From Diadema setosum (Eukaryota > Echinodermata > Echinoidea > Diadematoida > Diadematidae), in NCBI RefSeq assembly GCF_964275005.1, contig NC_092705.1, positions 5,064,641-5,128,640 on the forward strand: a stretch of DNA of 64,000 bases. Direction: 5' to 3'. Shown piece by piece: positions 40,807 to 52,506 of this stretch (positions are counted from its first letter, which is position 1; the number at the start of each line of letters is the position of its first letter). Under the pieces are notes generated by a model, which was not told where the DNA came from, did no database searches, and saw only the letters and a program-made list of their open reading frames with translations. The position numbers and the translations under genes are program-made.

Positions 40807-40820
40807 GTTGCCAAGGCAAC
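40807..40820. promoter_or_regulatory. Perfect RFX X-box palindrome
   Basis: GTTGCCAAGGCAAC is the ideal inverted-repeat X-box (GTTGCC-NN-GGCAAC) bound by RFX dimers. It sits 8 bp past the UXS1 stop codon (40829-40831) on the transcribed minus strand. A chance perfect 12-base match is unlikely, though it could also simply fold in the mRNA. Confidence 0.5.
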
Positions 40821-40828
40821 AACAAGGC

Positions 40829-43800
40829 TTATGGGGTCATCTTGCTGTTTGTCATGTTTAGCTCATTCCTGAAGTACTCTATCGTCTTCTGAAGACCAGT
40901 ATCAAGAGGTACCTGAACACCAACACAGAAAGAGAGAGAGAGATGACACGCTGTCACGGAAATATAGAGGAAATGTTGGCAATAAGAGGAGATGGAGTGT
41001 TAAACCCTAACCAGGCCAAGCTTTTTGGGGTGTTCTGTGGCCGCGGGAGGGTTGATTCAACACCCCCCCCCCCCACCCCCGAGATCTCGGCCATCGATCA
41101 AGCAATCACCATGAATATTGGTACATGCATTACCTGTGGCGTAATCTACCAGACTATACAAAAAGAATTGGAAATTTTCATTATATTAATTAATTATGCT
41201 AACATATGCATAAAATCATACATTTTGCTCTAAATCAGAAAGTAAAGCTCCTAGAATCCTAATTGTTGGTGATAACATTCTTCATAGCATTCCTAATTAT
41301 GAACTTGAAAAAAATTTGGTATCAAAATTAATTTCTTATGTATTTTATTGTTTTATGAATTTCTTATGTATTTCCTTGTTTTTCGACCTTTTGGTTGTTG
41401 TTTTTTTCACAAAATTTACGGCAGAACCTATTTCAGGCATAATTATGCTGAAATTAATTGATTTCAGCCTATGAAAGTGAAAATAATCATATCTTTATGA
41501 ATAAGGTGAGAAAACTCCATTTGCATAGACATTATACACAAAATCACGTTTTTGAGCCATTTTTGGTCTGACAGGCATGTATAAAAGGACGTGCAGCGTG
41601 TAACGGTATGCGCGATTTTCGCGAAAATGGTGTCAAAAGTTGCGCGAGACTTGAAAGTAAAAAGTCAGCGAATGGCGCGGTCAAAAATTTCGCGCGACGG
41701 AATAGTCGCAAAAAATGTTGAGGGGGGGTTGATACAAACACCACCCCTTGAGGGTTAAGGAACAGGTCGGTCGTGATTTGGCAAAAAGGTGTATGTCTGA
41801 AAAATATCATGTTTTTGGTTTTTACCATTTGGGGGGTTTTCGATGCCGAAATTTTCATGTGACCAACTTTCGTAAGTCATTGATTCTTTGTTTCCGAGAT
41901 ATTTGGGGCTATCTCTGTATTATTTTATCAATTTTCCTGCTTTTGATTAGGCAAAAGGGTGTATCTTTACATACACCCTTGACGTACAATGACGTACCAG
42001 GATAGAGAACTACATGATTTGGCAAAAGGGTGTATCTCTAGATACACCTCTAACCGTGCATGCTGGGGAGAGCTTAAAGATTTGGCAGATAGGTGTATCT
42101 TCAGATACATCCATCTGCCGAATGAATCATGAATTATAGTTGCGAAGTATGATAAGGCAGAAAGGTGTATCTTTTATACTCTGTGTATATTATACTCTGT
42201 GATACGTGCTGCTGGCATGTATGTGTACCGTTTCACCGGTCGGTTCGGTGGCGGGCCATGCTCCTGACTCAAACTGGCAGCCCGTTGCACTGCAGAAGTT
42301 TCTCCTTGTTGCTAGTCGGTGAGTAGATAGAACCTAATATCTAGAAGTTCAGATCTAACGTTTTTCCTAGACTTCTATGGCCACTTCTATGCCATTAGAT
42401 GCGCAGATTCGTAAAATCTAGCATTTCTGTTGAAAAGACAGCTTTCCGGCAAGTGTGGCTGTGGGATGAGAGTTCTCTACGCTTCAAAATGACAGTGATC
42501 CCTGCACTGTCCGTGCTGTGCAGTGCATGTAGAAGCCTGTACATAGTGTAATGGTGTGCTGTGTGACTGTAAGATCGGCTACCCATTACGCTATGCGTAT
42601 GGGGCTGTTACCTAACAGACATTTAGTGGCAGTTACACACAAAGGTCTAGAGAAAGATGTGTCCCTGTCTTTGGATATGATACTTGGATGTACTGCTCAA
42701 AGTGCTCAGTGGATGCAAACAGTTAAATGATCCTACCTGAATTTTCACATTTATTGAATTTATTGCAAAAATTGGGTGCAGCATGATAACTGCGTTTTTA
42801 AGAACAGATACATGATGTGCAAACAACTGCCTTTTTGTTTGCTAAAGCATTCAGTAGAGAAAACAAACGAACCTTTTGTCGAAAAAAGGGGCACAAAGCT
42901 AAAAATATAATGAATCATCTCATTGGAAGTAGAAGTTTTTGAAAAAAGGGAGGAGAAGGAAGAAGACAAATTCTTCAGCTGTAATCCTCAACCATGCATA
43001 TCCATGAGACCATGTTTTGTTAATATTCAGACTCTAGGGTGAGTTGTAATTTGCGCACATTTTTCTATGTTTGATGAACAAGTTGTGCATCCTGATATTT
43101 TTCTTTATTGTTATTTTTTAAATCTTTTTGTAATAATGAAGTAAGGATTGTCAAGAGTTAACATTTGATTAGAAATGGTCTCACATACACCCTTCTCCCT
43201 ACAAAATCTCTGGTATATTTTGTTATCATTTAATTTGGCAAAAAGGTGTATCTCTATACATACACCTTTTTGCCAACTTAAATGCACGATTTCTAACGGT
43301 GCATGAGAAGATACACCTTTTTGCCAAAATAGCGTGGGTTGCAGTCCCTGTAAACGTGATTTGGCAGAAAGGTGTATCTCTATACATACACCTTTTTGCC
43401 AAGTTAAATGCATGATTTCTTACGGTGTATGTGAAGATACACCTTTTTGCCAAAATAGCGTGGGTCGCAGTCCCTGTAAACGTGATTTGGCAAAAAGGTG
43501 TATCTCTATACAAACACCTTTTTGCCAAGTTAAATGCATGATTTCTTACGGTGTATGTGAAGATACACCTTTTTGCCAAAATAGCGTGGGTCGCAGTCCC
43601 TGTAAACGTGATTTGGCAAAAAGGTGTATCTCTATACATACACCTTTTTGCCAAGTTAAATGCATGATTTCTTACGGTGTATGTGAAGATACACCTTTTT
43701 GCCAAAATAGCGTGGGTCGCAGTCCCTGTAAACGTGATTTGGCAAAAAGGTGTATGTCTCTAAACATGCTAAAAGTGCTAATTCTGAAGTATTCTTTAAA

Positions 43801-46800
43801 GTTAGATGCAAGAAAATTATCAGGAAATGAAATTTGAAGTGTATACTAAATCATGGAATTGAATCCCTGAGCGTTGCACAGTTTAGGTGGCTTCTACGGT
43901 CAAGGAAACTGCCAAAACTTTAAAGTCGATTTTCTCGGCTTTGTAGTCGCTGTAAAACGGCAGACATACACCTTTTTGCCAAATCACGACCGAGGTAGAT
44001 TTCTCTTCAGTGATTGTAATTGTTTGACTAACAAGTGAAGACAGATTGCAGTGGATTTGAAGAACAAATAATAATTGGTGTTACAATCATATCTGTATAG
44101 ACTAAAATCTCAAATTGTTCAACATTAGTGTGGCTCATATAGTATAGTCCATATGATGTCCCATTTGCTTGCTTTTACTGGCAAGAAGACACATACATTA
44201 TGAGCAATGGTATACTTATACGACAGAAAAAAATAATAAAATCATTAAGCAAGGGAAGAGTGATGCGTACGACTAATTGCAAGCAATGTCCATATAAAAT
44301 GCATATTATTACTACACATGATATGAATTTTTTACCAGCAACCATTTATGAAACATCTACACAGGAGAGTGTTCTGACAAAAGCAGCCCGTAATGAGCAC
44401 TACTACAGAAGGGGATGTGGCCACAGCATGAAACAATCAGATCAAAAACGAAACGTCTCCCCCAAATAAAATAACTAAAGAGGAGAGGCTGAGGTGCATA
44501 TTTACCTCCACCAAGGGAGGAGGTTACAGTGTACAGTGTATGTTTTTGTTACTGTTGGTTTGTTACCTCCGCCAAGGGAGGAGGCTATGTTTTCGTTACC
44601 GTTGGTTTGTTACCTCCGCCGAGGGAGGAGGTTATGTTTTTGTTACCGTTGGTTTGTCCGTGTGCAAAATACCTCAAAAAGTTGTTTTCGGATTTGGATG
44701 AAACTTGTATGAAAGGTTGAGAATGACACAAGGAACAGATGATTAAAACTTGGTAGTGATCCGGGAATTTTTATGGATTCTATGAAGGATTTTCGATATT
44801 TTGGCAGGTAGAGTCAATGAACTTGAAAGTTCAAGTTGCATATACATGTATTTTTGAGGTTTTCAAACATACATTATAGTGCGTGCTCTAGTTTCTGGTC
44901 CAGAGAGAGGCACGCCGCGAAGATGGCATTGATGACATAACAAAAGAGTTCTATATTACTGGGAAATCAGACAATTTTCAGCATGAATGGGTAGAGATCA
45001 CTGATCTCTGCGGAAAAACAAGATCAGTGGTGGAAATGAGCTGCTTGGCGGAGGTCTGCACTCTCAAGAGTACTTCTGTATTTTTTTCTTGTTTTCTGGT
45101 CATCCACTCACCCTCGGCTCCCAATGGAGTAACGTCCTGGCCTTGGTGATGTCCGGCTTTCTCTTCTGCGGGTCATCCTCTGCCGCTTGGACGTGGGAGA
45201 TGACACTTGAGCCGCCTGCAGGCAGAAGACAGCAAGGCAACAATAAAAGGCATAAACACAGGGCTTGGCACTAGCCTTTGCCCACTTGCCATGGGGCAAG
45301 TGAAATTTCACGTCAGGCAAGTAAAAACATTTCTGAACACTGTAAAATCTTCTTGCCAGATTGGGTAAGTAAAATTTCAAACGTAGTGTAAATGAGGGGA
45401 ATGTAAGAAAAATATCTTCCCAAAAGCGAGCCAACTAAGTGTAGAATTTGTTCGTATTAAGAGGTTATATATCCCTTTGTAAATGTGACGAAATTCTGCA
45501 TGACTGAAGAATGTCTCCCAACGTCATGTATGGAATCATACGGTGATGCATCTGAAGAGTTTAAAATAGAGAGAGAAGATGAAAACCTTACCCCATGTCG
45601 CTCAAGAATATGTTCCCCTTTTGTAACAATAATAGTTGGATTCTTTTTTTTCAGAGTCTGAATAATTCACTGGAATTCTACAGTATTATTTCCTCCTCCA
45701 TAATCAAGACTTTTTCAGTTTTATTATTCTGAGGAAAGGTCTGAATCATCCACATGTAGATGTACCTCTACAACATACCAGCTTATGAAAGAAATCTACT
45801 TTCCAGGGTTGCAAAAGGAACACACAAACTTCAAACAAACATGCTGTGTGACTATTATGTGGGTTAGGGACGAAGACAGGGTCAAAGGGCAAATTTAAAA
45901 AAAAAAAAAAAAAAAAAGGTCAGTGTGGAGTCCTGGCATAGCTAAGTTTCAAACTACTTTGTATAACTTTCGTCATGGGACTAACAAATTTCAAGATATG
46001 ACTTTCGTCACTGGACTAGGAGTTTGAGATGCTCATGACATGAACAACTTGAAAATTCTCAACAAATTCTTTCAATTTCCATGTTACAAGAAAAATGTGA
46101 AATGTAAAAGGGCTGTTCTTTCAGCAGCAAAACAGACTGACACAACAGCTACAGCATGTGCAATGGCATACTCTGTGGCTCCAATAGATTGGAACATGAG
46201 AGAATAGGCAATACTTACCAATTTTATTTCTGATGATTTCAGCAAATTCTAGGATTGAATGCTCATCAGGATTGCCCTAGAATGTGCAAAAACAGAGTGA
46301 AACTTAAAATATAAGAAACGATTTCAATGTCTGTCCAACGAGAGTGAAAGATGATGGAAACAGAACTTTCAAACATACCTCAGATGCAGCACATATTTCA
46401 CACTGGTTTTATTTTTGCAAGTTAACAACTGGGATTTGCAAGTTAAACAACATGATGAAATAATGCCTCTTGATACACAAATGTAAGAAATATCTTTCTC
46501 TTTGTCACTGCAGTTGTAGATTGAAAATTAAATCATTGGCATACTGTTACACTTCTTAATATACAAAGTAAACAGTTGACATAAAACAGTTGAAATCATT
46601 CCATAGTGACCGAATAATTGCAGTGATACCATTTTTTAGGAAGCACTTTAGAATCCAAAGCCTGCATTTCTTTTTAAGATGTTTTTAAGACAAAGAGCAA
46701 ATCTTATCCTGCAACTCTGCATGGTTCAGACAAATTGATCCCCTATTCACAGATATTTAATTGCATGGTTAGGAAGATTATCAGGTTACTGTAAAAGTGA

Positions 46801-49800
46801 ATATTTTTGTGTGAGTACTTCTTTGCACTCAGCCAGGGAAGATGACTTTTGTGTTTTTAATTCTGTGGAATCAGGACAAAAATTACTGGATCATATGGCA
46901 TGCAAAAATATTTGCATGCTTTTTTTTCGCACTAGCTTCTGGTTGTGTGAAATGCGCAAACATTTCCACTTTTACAGTATCACTTATCATCACTGTCAAA
47001 CACTAGTTGCTGGGGACGGACATACTTACAATATTCACTGGAGATGAGACGTTGCTGTTCATGAGGGCTATCAGTCCGCTGACCAAGTCACTGTGGAGAC
47101 AGAAGATAAGGCATGTCATTTCATCCCATACTTCATACTTGATTTCTTCATTTTTTGATGTGGCACTTGTGTAACACTGTTCACAATTTACCTGGTAAAC
47201 TGATTTTGCACAAAAGCTACAGATGGAGTGATAAAGGGGTCAGAATAAAATGGAGTGGATCTACAAACAGAAAAATAAAAATCAAGGGTATTCATCTCTA
47301 ATTTGGTGTCAACACATGAAGAAAAAGAAAACAAAAACAACATCTATTCAAAGTTCAAAACTCATCTGGTTTATACAAAAAGATCTCTTCAATTTAGTTT
47401 TCCCACTGTTTGGAATCATGTACAATTTGAGATATGTTCAAACACAAACTTCAGGTTACTCAAAAAAATCTCTGAGTATTTGATCTTCTCATCCCCTCCA
47501 AAACTGTGTGATGTGATGTAAGTTCTGCTTTTTTGTGAGTTATTGTTACTTGTTAAATGCATCTATATTTTGCCAATGTCTGGAAGGACTCTTTTTCCAC
47601 TCAAGCATATGAGCCTTTTTTACAGTTCCTAGTTGAATTTACATCCAATGATTTCAAACAAAAAGTGTAACATTAGCTTGTTACAAAGTCATGATGAAGT
47701 ATTCTGTATCCATTGTGTTTGTTGTTTATCTTCTAAATCAAATTTGAAATGAATAAACAAAACAAATCCCACAAACAAACAATCAAAGCAAGGATAATGC
47801 CTGCATTGATTGGGCAATATCTTGTGACTCATCAGTCCATACAAGCAGCCCCCGTGGTTCCAGTTACCTGACATATTGGAATGACCGCGTCTGCTTGCCC
47901 TGTCCAAAGATTGTGATCGGTTCGTCCTGGAGGGCCTGGAGGATAAAGTTGCTGACAACTCGGCCATCATTCATGTGCATGCGCGGTCCGAACGTGTTGA
48001 ATATTCTGGCCACCCTGACCTCCACTTTGTCCTGAGAAAGGCAAAAAATTAGAAATTTTACTAACACTCATGAAATCTTTAAATGAATGTTATTTTCAAA
48101 CTGAAATTGAAATATGAATTGCATTAATGTGGATACTTAAAGGAAGCACTTAAACGCTTAGAAGCAAGCTTCCGTCGGACAGACAGCTTGAAGCCCCATC
48201 ACAAAGACTAGGCAATAATGATATTTAAAGGTGTCTTGCAAAGTTGTTGCTGTTGGCAGACTTGAACCGGGAATCTCATGATTTAGAGTCCTTGGTCTTA
48301 ACCACTGGGCCTAAACAGCACTTCTTGATTGACTGAATACTTGCAATGAACTAGATGCTTGTTGTTCTTACACAGGCAGTGTTTCAAAAAATCTCAGATG
48401 TGCAAATTTTATTTCAGTCTGGATAAATCGATCTTGTTGTACAATGTAAATATGTATATGTGTTGGCTCAGTGAGTAGAGCGGCTGCCCTCACAATCGGG
48501 AGGTCGTGGGTTCAAACCCCGGCCGCGTCATACCAAAAGACGTTAAAAGATGGGACTTGCTGCTACCTTGTTTGCCGTTCAACAGTTGAAAAGGTTAGAG
48601 CAACGTCGATCTGGCGCTGCTCAGTGGCTGCCGGGCCCACGATCAATTGGGCAAAAAGAATTTCCATTCTTGGACAATAAAATTTGGAGTTTATATCCAA
48701 AACAATTATTATTATTATTACTATTATTATGTAAATGAAACTGCACCATAGGGTGATACAGGGAAAGGGGAGGACACATCACTACAGATCTGCTGATGTG
48801 CAAAATACCAAACTTCACTCTCTTTTTAGAATACCCTCCTGAGGAATAAAAGATGTTACCACTTTTGCGCTAGTGATGTCATCTTCACCATCATCGCCAT
48901 TTGCAAATTTCTTTTGAAATCCTTGGCGACCACTGGTACCTCTAGTTATTCAAGAACATATACATCATTGCTCCATAAAGTTTTTTTAAAGTGATAGTAC
49001 AGTATCGGTGGAAATGAGAATTGAGCTTTTAACTTTTTTAGAGATACTAAGAAACCACTTATAAAATGTTACAGAGCATACCATTATCGGAGGAATTAAA
49101 AGTTTATTTGACAAAAATATGTTCTAAAATGTCTCAAATATCCAAAAGTACAGTAAAACAAAGCAATCCTAATAAAAGGTGGGTCCCACCTTTAATTAGG
49201 ATCACTTTGTTTTGGATATCTCAGCATTTTCAATTTTCAATTTTCATCAAATGAATGTTAAAGTCCTCTTGAAATTACATGCTCTTTCATATTTCATAAG
49301 AGGTGTCTCATTGCCTCACAAAAAAAAAAAATAGTTAGAAACCTGAAGCCAGGTCTCAATCAAAACTTTATTATCCCTTTAATGAGTGTACCTGCTTGGC
49401 ATAAGCATAGCACATTGTTTCCGCCACCCTCTTCCCTTCGTCATAGCAGGCCCTGGGACCGATGGGGTTAACATGGCCCCAGTACTCCTCCTTCTGTGGA
49501 TGTTCTTCAGGGTCTGGACACCAGAGAAAAATTACAAAGCACTTAAATTGACAAGAAGTACAAGACACACACATATATTCAATCAGGAGACAGACAGACA
49601 AACAGATCAGTAAACATACTTGTACATAATCATAGAAACAGGAAAAGACAAATGCATATATATATATTATCAAAAAGAAAAAGAGGAAAAGATCGCCACA
49701 TAGAATGTCAGATAAGAAAGAACACTAAGAGTGAAAAGTGAGAATCGTTGCTCAAAGATAAATAAATGGACATCTTTGTTTCTTTCTCTATACACATACA

Positions 49801-52462
49801 GGTTTGTGTCAGTATGCATGTCAGACAGATAGAAACACTGTAGATAGAAAGAGAGATAGAGAAATAGACAGACATATAAACATACAGATAGACAGATGGA
49901 CAGATAGAAAAATAAATAAATAAATAAACAGCTTAATAGATAGGTATGTACATAAATGGGTAGATGAATTGATTGATAAGATATATAGATAAGACAGATA
50001 GATAGATACATACATACATACATACATACATACATACATACATAGACAGATAGACAGACAGAAAGGCAGACAGATAGAAAGACAGAATTGTAACTTTAGA
50101 ATAATTTGCTAGCAAAATCAAATACCCTTCAGTGAATAACTGCTGTCAAAAGTTGCGGAAACAACATGCCACACTCACAGTGGCACTTCAAAAAAAATGC
50201 ATATGTGCTTTTATAGCCCCCAATCTTTGCTCAACAAATAAAAGAAACACACTCCCTCTCCCTCAGATCTAACACTTACCTCCGTAGACCTCAGAGGTTG
50301 AAGCCAGGAGCAGGCGGGCCCTGACCCTCTTGGCCAGTCCCAGCATATTAAGGGTCCCAAGGGAGCTGGTTTTGATGGTCTTGATGGGGTTGTACATGTA
50401 GTGGGGCGGGGAGGCCGGGCATGCCAGGTGGTAGATTTCATCAACTGCAACGTACAATCAAAAGAATTTGCACCTCATCGACACCAAACCTAATCGCACA
50501 ATATCTCACAGGCTTACCGTATTCACCATTGCAAACTATTTTAAAGTGCTTGCTATCTATCCTAAGCAAAGAGGATGTATGTAAAGGAGCATGAATACAT
50601 TTGAAAACTAGAAATGTCGCTACGGCGACTGATGCCTCCGCCATAATGCATGATTCTCCCAATAGGTGTATAGTACAATGTCTTGACAATGTGTGATGAC
50701 AGTTTCACATAACTGGCAAAATATCGAAATAACAGGTTTGTCAGAAATATCTTGAATGTTCACTTTCCACAAACTGGGTTTGCTATAATTGTCTATTAAA
50801 GAGTGCAGGTACACATATTTGGGGAATTGAAAATTTTTACTTGACTTCTGGCCGACCTTATAAATTTATGCATTGAGTATAATTTTCAAGGTATGAAGAA
50901 AGAGTGTAATTACAGTACAAAATATTTTTTTTTCATTTAAACCTGACCTTTGACCCTTAACCTTTGACCTTTGACCTTCTGGCTGGAAATTTCCAAGAGA
51001 ATCTCCATCAAGTAATACATGTACATATATTAAACACTTTTAAAACTAATAATGCAATCATTGCATATACTAGTATACATGTATGAGGGAAATACAGTAG
51101 TAACATTTTGAGGAGTTGACCTTGACCTTTGAACCCCTGACTATTGACCCATGACCCCTAAATTCCCTAGATAATCCCTGCCAGTCAGTACATGTATATG
51201 TACCATGTTCCATGAAGATACATTGAACCATTTGCGAGAAAAGTGATATTGCAACATTTTCACCTAACCTTTGACCTTTTGACCTTTGACCTTATGACAT
51301 GAAACTCTCTCTGGAGAATCCTTACGCAGTAGTACATGTCTACACTAAGTTTCAAGAAAATAACTGCGGGCATTGCATAGATATGGGGGAAATAGCAACA
51401 TTTTTAGCATTTGACCTTGACCTTTTGACCTTTGACCTCTTGTCAATGTCACTAGAATCTACTCAACTAATTGTCCCATCATACATCATCCTTGGACCAA
51501 GTTTGGTGAAAGCTGCTTCATCCAGTTTTGAGTTATCACATAAACAGATAAATTTTAGGATTTGACCTTGATCTTTGACCTTTGACCTCTGTCCGATTTC
51601 ACTGAAAAACTAATCAAGTAATTGTCCCATCATACATCATCCTCCAACAAAGTTTGGTGAAATTTGCTCCATACAGTCTTGAGTTATCGCGTAAACGGAT
51701 ACAATTTCATGATTTGACCTTGACCTTGACCTTTGACCTTTGGCCGATTTCACCCAAAATCTTATCAAATCGTTGCCCTATCATACTTCATACTTGGACC
51801 AAGTTTGGTAAAATTCCAGTAAATATTACTCAAGTTATCGCGTAAACGAAAGCGGACGGACGTATGGACGTACGGACGTACGGACGTACGTACGGACGGA
51901 CGGACAACCCGAAAACATAATGCCTCCGGCACCACTTCGTGGCGGAGGCATAAAAAATAAAATAAAAACTAGTTATGATGCAAAAGTGAAAGATTTCCAT
52001 TAATCACAAAGCGCAATACAAGAATGTGTATCTGATCAATACAGCATTACCACACAATACTGTAAAACCAAAAAATTTCAAGTCCGTGATCTTTCACAAA
52101 TTACATGAGGAGCAAAGATTCATGAAAGTAAAATGCACGCAGAAGTCTTTTTCTACACACTACATTGAATGCACGCAGCGATTCACGAAAGTTTTACATT
52201 CCAGGACAGTGACTTTTTTTTTTTCAAACAGGCATTCCCATGACTCTTTGTGTGCTTTGAATGCTGACTGAAACAGCAAACCCCATAGTGTTGTACACAC
52301 ATCTTGCAGTTCCTTGCAAAGTCAACCTCCTATTGCTGAAGGAAACACTGATTTCCACACTATGACTGGAGATTAACTTGCAGGATTAAGTGATATACAT
52401 GTAGGGATGACATATGAACACACACATTTACCAGTAAACAACCACCTCCCCTACCCCTCCCC

Positions 52463-52506
<44 letters not shown>

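Larger units (their letters stand above)
36755..40828 (-). other. Presumed long 3' UTR / downstream region of UXS1
   Basis: No conserved coding exon is visible. On the minus strand two AATAAA signals sit at 36791-36796 and 36774-36779, which would give a 3' UTR of about 4 kb. Nearer variants (for example ATTAAA at about 40147-40152) could give shorter forms. A slightly CpG-richer patch lies at about 38300-38730. It carries an RFX-like GTTACTTAGCAAC near 38601 and a partial CTCF-like GTAGAGGGCGC on the minus strand near 38685. A 49-bp tandem duplication is at 38129-38226. Confidence 0.4.

Noticed and set aside
43235-43765. CRISPR-like regular array
   Set aside because: The whole 126-bp unit is repeated, with no unique spacers, and the context is a eukaryotic intron.
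43226-43837. Repeat proteins of 159 and 167 aa on opposite strands
   Set aside because: Product of a 126-bp (42-codon) satellite inside a foldback element; no independent coding evidence.
48458-48535. Functional tRNA gene
   Set aside because: A and B boxes are present but the acceptor and arm stems do not pair properly and a SINE body with ATT tail follows.
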